The notes beneath the pieces were generated by a model that had not been told where the DNA came from, searched no databases, and saw only the letters and a program-made list of their open reading frames with translations. From assembly GCA_009925925.1 (NCBI GenBank), contig RFQA01000005.1, positions 1 through 42,900 on the forward strand: a stretch of DNA of 42,900 bases. The letters run 5' to 3'. A program made the translations under genes and the position numbers. Origin of the DNA: Betaproteobacteria bacterium. Lineage in GTDB: Bacteria > Pseudomonadota > Gammaproteobacteria > Burkholderiales > Burkholderiaceae_C. Below, piece after piece: positions 40,443 to 42,900 of this stretch (position 1 is its first letter; each line of letters begins with the position of its first letter).

Positions 40443-42900
40443 ATGAATCCACGCGCTCTTGTTTCTTCACCTTGGTTTCGCCGACTGGTCTGGGGGCTTG
40501 GCGGTTTGCTGGCTTTGTGGGCGCTGGCCTGGGCCGCGGTGCCGCCGCTGGTCAAAAGCCAGGCGCAAAGCCGCCTGAGCGAGCTGCTGGGCCGGCAAGT
40601 GACCATCGGGAGCATTGCGTTTTCGCCCTGGTCGCTGGAGCTCACGGTACGCGAATTTGCGGTGGCCACCGCCGATGGCAAGGGCGTGCAGTTCTCGCTG
40701 GACCGGGTGTATGTGGATGCAGAGGCGCAGTCGCTGTTCCGGCTGGCTCCGGTGATAGATGCAGTCACCGTGGATGCGCCCAAGCTGCAGCTCACCCACC
40801 TGGGCGACGGTCGCTACGACATTGACGACATCATCCAGCGCCTGAACAAGCCCGACGACACCTCTGCCGGACCCGCGCCAAAGTTTGCGGTCTACAACCT
40901 CACCCTGAACCGGGGCAGTGTGGACTACACCGACCGCGCCGGTGGCGCTGAGCGGGTGCACACCCTGCGGGACTTGCAGATCAGCCTGCCGTTTTTGAGC
41001 AGCTTCGATTCCAAGCGCGATGTGCTGGTGTCCCCCCGATTGGCCTTTGTGCTTAATGGCAGCCATTTCGACTCGGAAGCCGAGGGCACGCCTTTCGCGC
41101 AAAGCCGCAAGGGGGATGCCGAGCTCAAGATCAGCCAGTTGGATCTCGCGCCTTACTTGCCCTACCTGCCGGCCAATTTGCCGGTGAAGCCCCAAAGCGC
41201 GGTGGTGGATGCAGATATCAAACTGGGCTTTGTGCAGAGCCCGCAAACAGCAGTGACCTTGTCAGGCTCGGTCACTGTGAGCCGCCTAGCTGTGCAAGAC
41301 ACCAAGGGCAAGCCGCTGTTCTCGGCTGACACCCTGCAGGTGGGCCTGGCCGATGTGCGCCCGCTGGAGCGCAGCGTGAAGCTCTCTGGCATCACCCTGA
41401 ATGCCCCCGTGCTCAACGTGGTGCGCGCCGCGGATGGCAGCCTGAACCTTTTACCGCCTGCGCCGGCAAAACAAAATGCTCCTAATGGCGTAGCTGCTCG
41501 CGCAGATTCCACGGGCGCTAGTGGCCAAAAAGATGCTGAAACACCAGCGCCGATGCCTTGGGCCTTGCAGCTGGATACGCTGGCGCTGAAGGACGCTTCG
41601 GTGGACTGGACAGATCAGGTCACCGCCCCGGCCACGCGCCTGGGGCTGCGGGACTTGCAGGTCACCATCTCCAAACTGCAGTGGCCCATGAAAGAAGCCG
41701 CCACGCTGGACCTGAAGGCGCGTTTGCAAAGCCTGGCCGCGGGCTCCAAAGCACCCGCTACCCAGATCAGCTTGCAAGGCGAAGGCACAGTGGACGCCGG
41801 AAAGGCCGAGGCCAGCGTGTCGGACTTCGGGCTGGGCCTGGTGTCGGGCTATGTGTCGCCCTACCTATTGCCCGGTTTGCGCGGGCAGGCGGACACCCAT
41901 GTGAATATCACCTGGGACGGTCAGCGCCAGACGGCCGTGGTGCAAAAGCTGGCCCTGCGCGATGTGGCTTTGGTCAGCGACAAGCCGGCCGCAGAACCCC
42001 GTGCGAACAGGAGCGTGGATGCGAACGCGAATGCCACCAACAACGGCCCCAGCTCGGCAGACATGCCGCAGTTCAAGCTGCTGGAAGTGATCGATGTGCG
42101 GGTAGACACGATGGCGCGCAGTGCGACGGTGGGCAAGGTGCTGCTGCGGCAACCCAGCACCGGCGTGCGGCGCGATGCGGACGGCCACTGGATGTTTGAA
42201 AGTTGGCTAAAGCCTACTGAGGCATCGGCGGCAACGGTGGGAGATGCTTCTGGTGGCAAGCCAGCCAATGCCGGCGTTAAAGCCAAGGCAGAAGCCGCCA
42301 AGTCGCCCTCGCCCTGGAAGTTGAATGTGGGCGAGTTCAAGCTGGAAGACGGGCATATGGCGTTCGCCGACCGCCTGCCCGCGCGTCCTGTCCGTTTGGA
42401 GTTGCGCGAGCTGCAGGTGCAGGCCAAAAACATCCAGCCGGATGGCAAAAAGCCCATGCCATTGCAATTGGCGGGCAAGCTCAAGGCCGGCCAGGCGTCT
42501 GCCGGCAGCTTGCGCTACACCGGCAATGTGATGTGGGACCCGGTGGTGGCCTCGGGCGAGGTGGAGCTGGTGGATGTACCGGCCCACGCGTTTGCCAGCT
42601 ACGTCGTCGGCGCCTTGAACCTCGACCTGTTGCGGGCCGACGCCAGCTTCAAGGGCCAAGTGCGCTACGCCGCCTTAGCAGCCGGGCCGGAAGTTAGCGT
42701 GAAGGGCGATGCGGCGCTGGATGACTTCAAAGCCAACACCAGCGGCAAAGGTGCAGAGAGTCTGGGTGAGGAGTTGCTGAGCTGGAAGGCGCTGAACGTG
42801 CCCGGCATCGATTTCAGCATGGCACCCGGCACCGCCACCAAAGTGCAAGTGCGAGAGGCCGCGTTGTCCGATTTTTATGCCCGCCTGATCGTAAGCCCGC
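40443..42900 (+). CDS. DUF748/AsmA-like large envelope protein (3' end outside window)
   Basis: At least 819 aa are encoded. An N-terminal membrane anchor (WGLGGLLALWALAWAAVPPL, residues ~18-37) is followed by beta-rich DUF748 repeats typical of AsmA-like proteins, which bridge inner and outer membranes. Recurrent strands include VTIGSIAFSPWSLELTVREF, VYNLTLNRGSVDYTDRAGG and LQLDTLALKDASVDWTDQV. In-frame linkers of low complexity lie at about residues 345-366, 520-545 and 595-620. The first of these is interspersed repeat copy G, translated as NGVAARADSTGASGQKDAE. The role in phospholipid or envelope transport is inferred from family. The ATG at 40443 starts directly before the anchor; it is divergent from the hemerythrin gene by 136 bp. 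Confidence 0.85.
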   Translation, partial: MNPRALVSSPWFRRLVWGLGGLLALWALAWAAVPPLVKSQAQSRLSELLGRQVTIGSIAFSPWSLELTVREFAVATADGKGVQFSLDRVYVDAEAQSLFRLAPVIDAVTVDAPKLQLTHLGDGRYDIDDIIQRLNKPDDTSAGPAPKFAVYNLTLNRGSVDYTDRAGGAERVHTLRDLQISLPFLSSFDSKRDVLVSPRLAFVLNGSHFDSEAEGTPFAQSRKGDAELKISQLDLAPYLPYLPANLPVKPQSAVVDADIKLGFVQSPQTAVTLSGSVTVSRLAVQDTKGKPLFSADTLQVGLADVRPLERSVKLSGITLNAPVLNVVRAADGSLNLLPPAPAKQNAPNGVAARADSTGASGQKDAETPAPMPWALQLDTLALKDASVDWTDQVTAPATRLGLRDLQVTISKLQWPMKEAATLDLKARLQSLAAGSKAPATQISLQGEGTVDAGKAEASVSDFGLGLVSGYVSPYLLPGLRGQADTHVNITWDGQRQTAVVQKLALRDVALVSDKPAAEPRANRSVDANANATNNGPSSADMPQFKLLEVIDVRVDTMARSATVGKVLLRQPSTGVRRDADGHWMFESWLKPTEASAATVGDASGGKPANAGVKAKAEAAKSPSPWKLNVGEFKLEDGHMAFADRLPARPVRLELRELQVQAKNIQPDGKKPMPLQLAGKLKAGQASAGSLRYTGNVMWDPVVASGEVELVDVPAHAFASYVVGALNLDLLRADASFKGQVRYAALAAGPEVSVKGDAALDDFKANTSGKGAESLGEELLSWKALNVPGIDFSMAPGTATKVQVREAALSDFYARLIVSP
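41477..41538 (+). repeat. Interspersed repeat copy G, inside the DUF748 gene
   Basis: The copy includes CTAATGGCGTAGCTGCTCGC, then GCAGATTCCACGGGCGCTAG and TGGCCAAAAAGATGC. It is translated in frame in a low-complexity linker (about residues 345-366), in the same orientation as the gene. It matches copies A, B, D and F in the central GTAGCTGCT-CGCGCAGATTC segment. Confidence 0.7.

Noticed and set aside
40-42659. Many long antisense or out-of-frame open frames over iol, dnaE2, xyl and other genes
   Set aside because: They are typical of GC-rich coding DNA, lack ribosome-binding sites and give His/Arg/Pro-rich protein unlike known families, while the sense frames have clear motifs.
1-42900. 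CRISPR array, tRNA, rRNA, phage genes or complete insertion sequences
   Set aside because: I looked for regular direct repeats with spacers, cloverleaf-like stretches and transposase or integrase motifs on both strands and found none.

Overview
The window is high-GC DNA from a betaproteobacterium of the order Burkholderiales, most likely family Comamonadaceae (Rhodoferax/Polaromonas/Acidovorax-like). This is inferred from codon use, gene content (alkB with an arabinose-binding-domain AraC regulator, SOS-controlled dnaE2, a PEP-CTERM protein, an IolC-DUF2090 fusion) and a small interspersed repeat of a kind I associate with that family. No rRNA, tRNA, CRISPR array, complete insertion sequence or phage gene is visible.

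Layout. 1-2243: a partial AraC-type regulator divergent from an AlkB-type alkane monooxygenase. 2252-3514: a small tyrosine-phosphatase-like protein, a small membrane protein and a decayed vapBC toxin-antitoxin locus. 3492-7000: an SOS box and dnaE2 (error-prone polymerase), which carries repeat-derived in-frame insertions. 7163-8489: a PEP-CTERM secreted protein convergent with a PagL-like outer-membrane protein. 8699-10075: a degenerate receiver-CheX fusion and a canonical CheY. 10087-23581: a myo-inositol utilisation locus. It has two IolG-type dehydrogenases and an RpiR regulator on the minus strand, divergent from a CUT2 sugar ABC transporter and iolC(DUF2090)-iolD-iolE-iolB-iolA on the plus strand. 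23689-27108: a minus-strand operon of glutamine-synthetase-like gene, class III aminotransferase and GntR/FCD regulator (polyamine or amine catabolism). 27286-28455: an MFS transporter. 28520-32936: a six-gene minus-strand block of PepSY protein, DUF347 membrane protein, secreted helical protein, OmpR-type regulator, histidine kinase and PAP2 phosphatase, probably an envelope or lipid A stress module. 33331-35228: a cyclic-nucleotide-binding protein, a perfect 15-bp palindrome, a MAPEG protein and an HxlR regulator. 35578-39599: xylR-xylB-xylA for xylose. 39722-40306: a hemerythrin-like protein. 40443-42900: the start of a large DUF748/AsmA-like protein.

How it works together. The inositol locus looks self-sufficient: uptake by the ABC transporter, oxidation by IolG, dehydration by IolE, ring opening by IolD, isomerisation by IolB, phosphorylation and probably aldol cleavage by the IolC-DUF2090 fusion, and semialdehyde oxidation by IolA, with RpiR-type control through palindromic sites in the divergent promoter. 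The xylose operon has its own ROK repressor, and a shared box lies upstream of both xylR and xylA. The kinase/regulator block has a CTTAG direct repeat in front of the DUF347 gene that fits an OmpR-family binding site.

The most unusual signal is a family of about 60-80-bp interspersed repeats (at least seven copies). They lie between genes and also inside coding sequence: in frame in dnaE2 (twice, one next to a second hairpin element with 21-bp perfect arms), in frame in the DUF748 gene, and at the 3' end of the MFS gene, where the repeat supplies the last codons and the stop. Other notable items are a displaced 42-bp fragment of the xylA 3' end near 33,000, a possibly leaderless SOS promoter for dnaE2, and a pseudo-receiver with Glu at the phosphoacceptor position fused to CheX.
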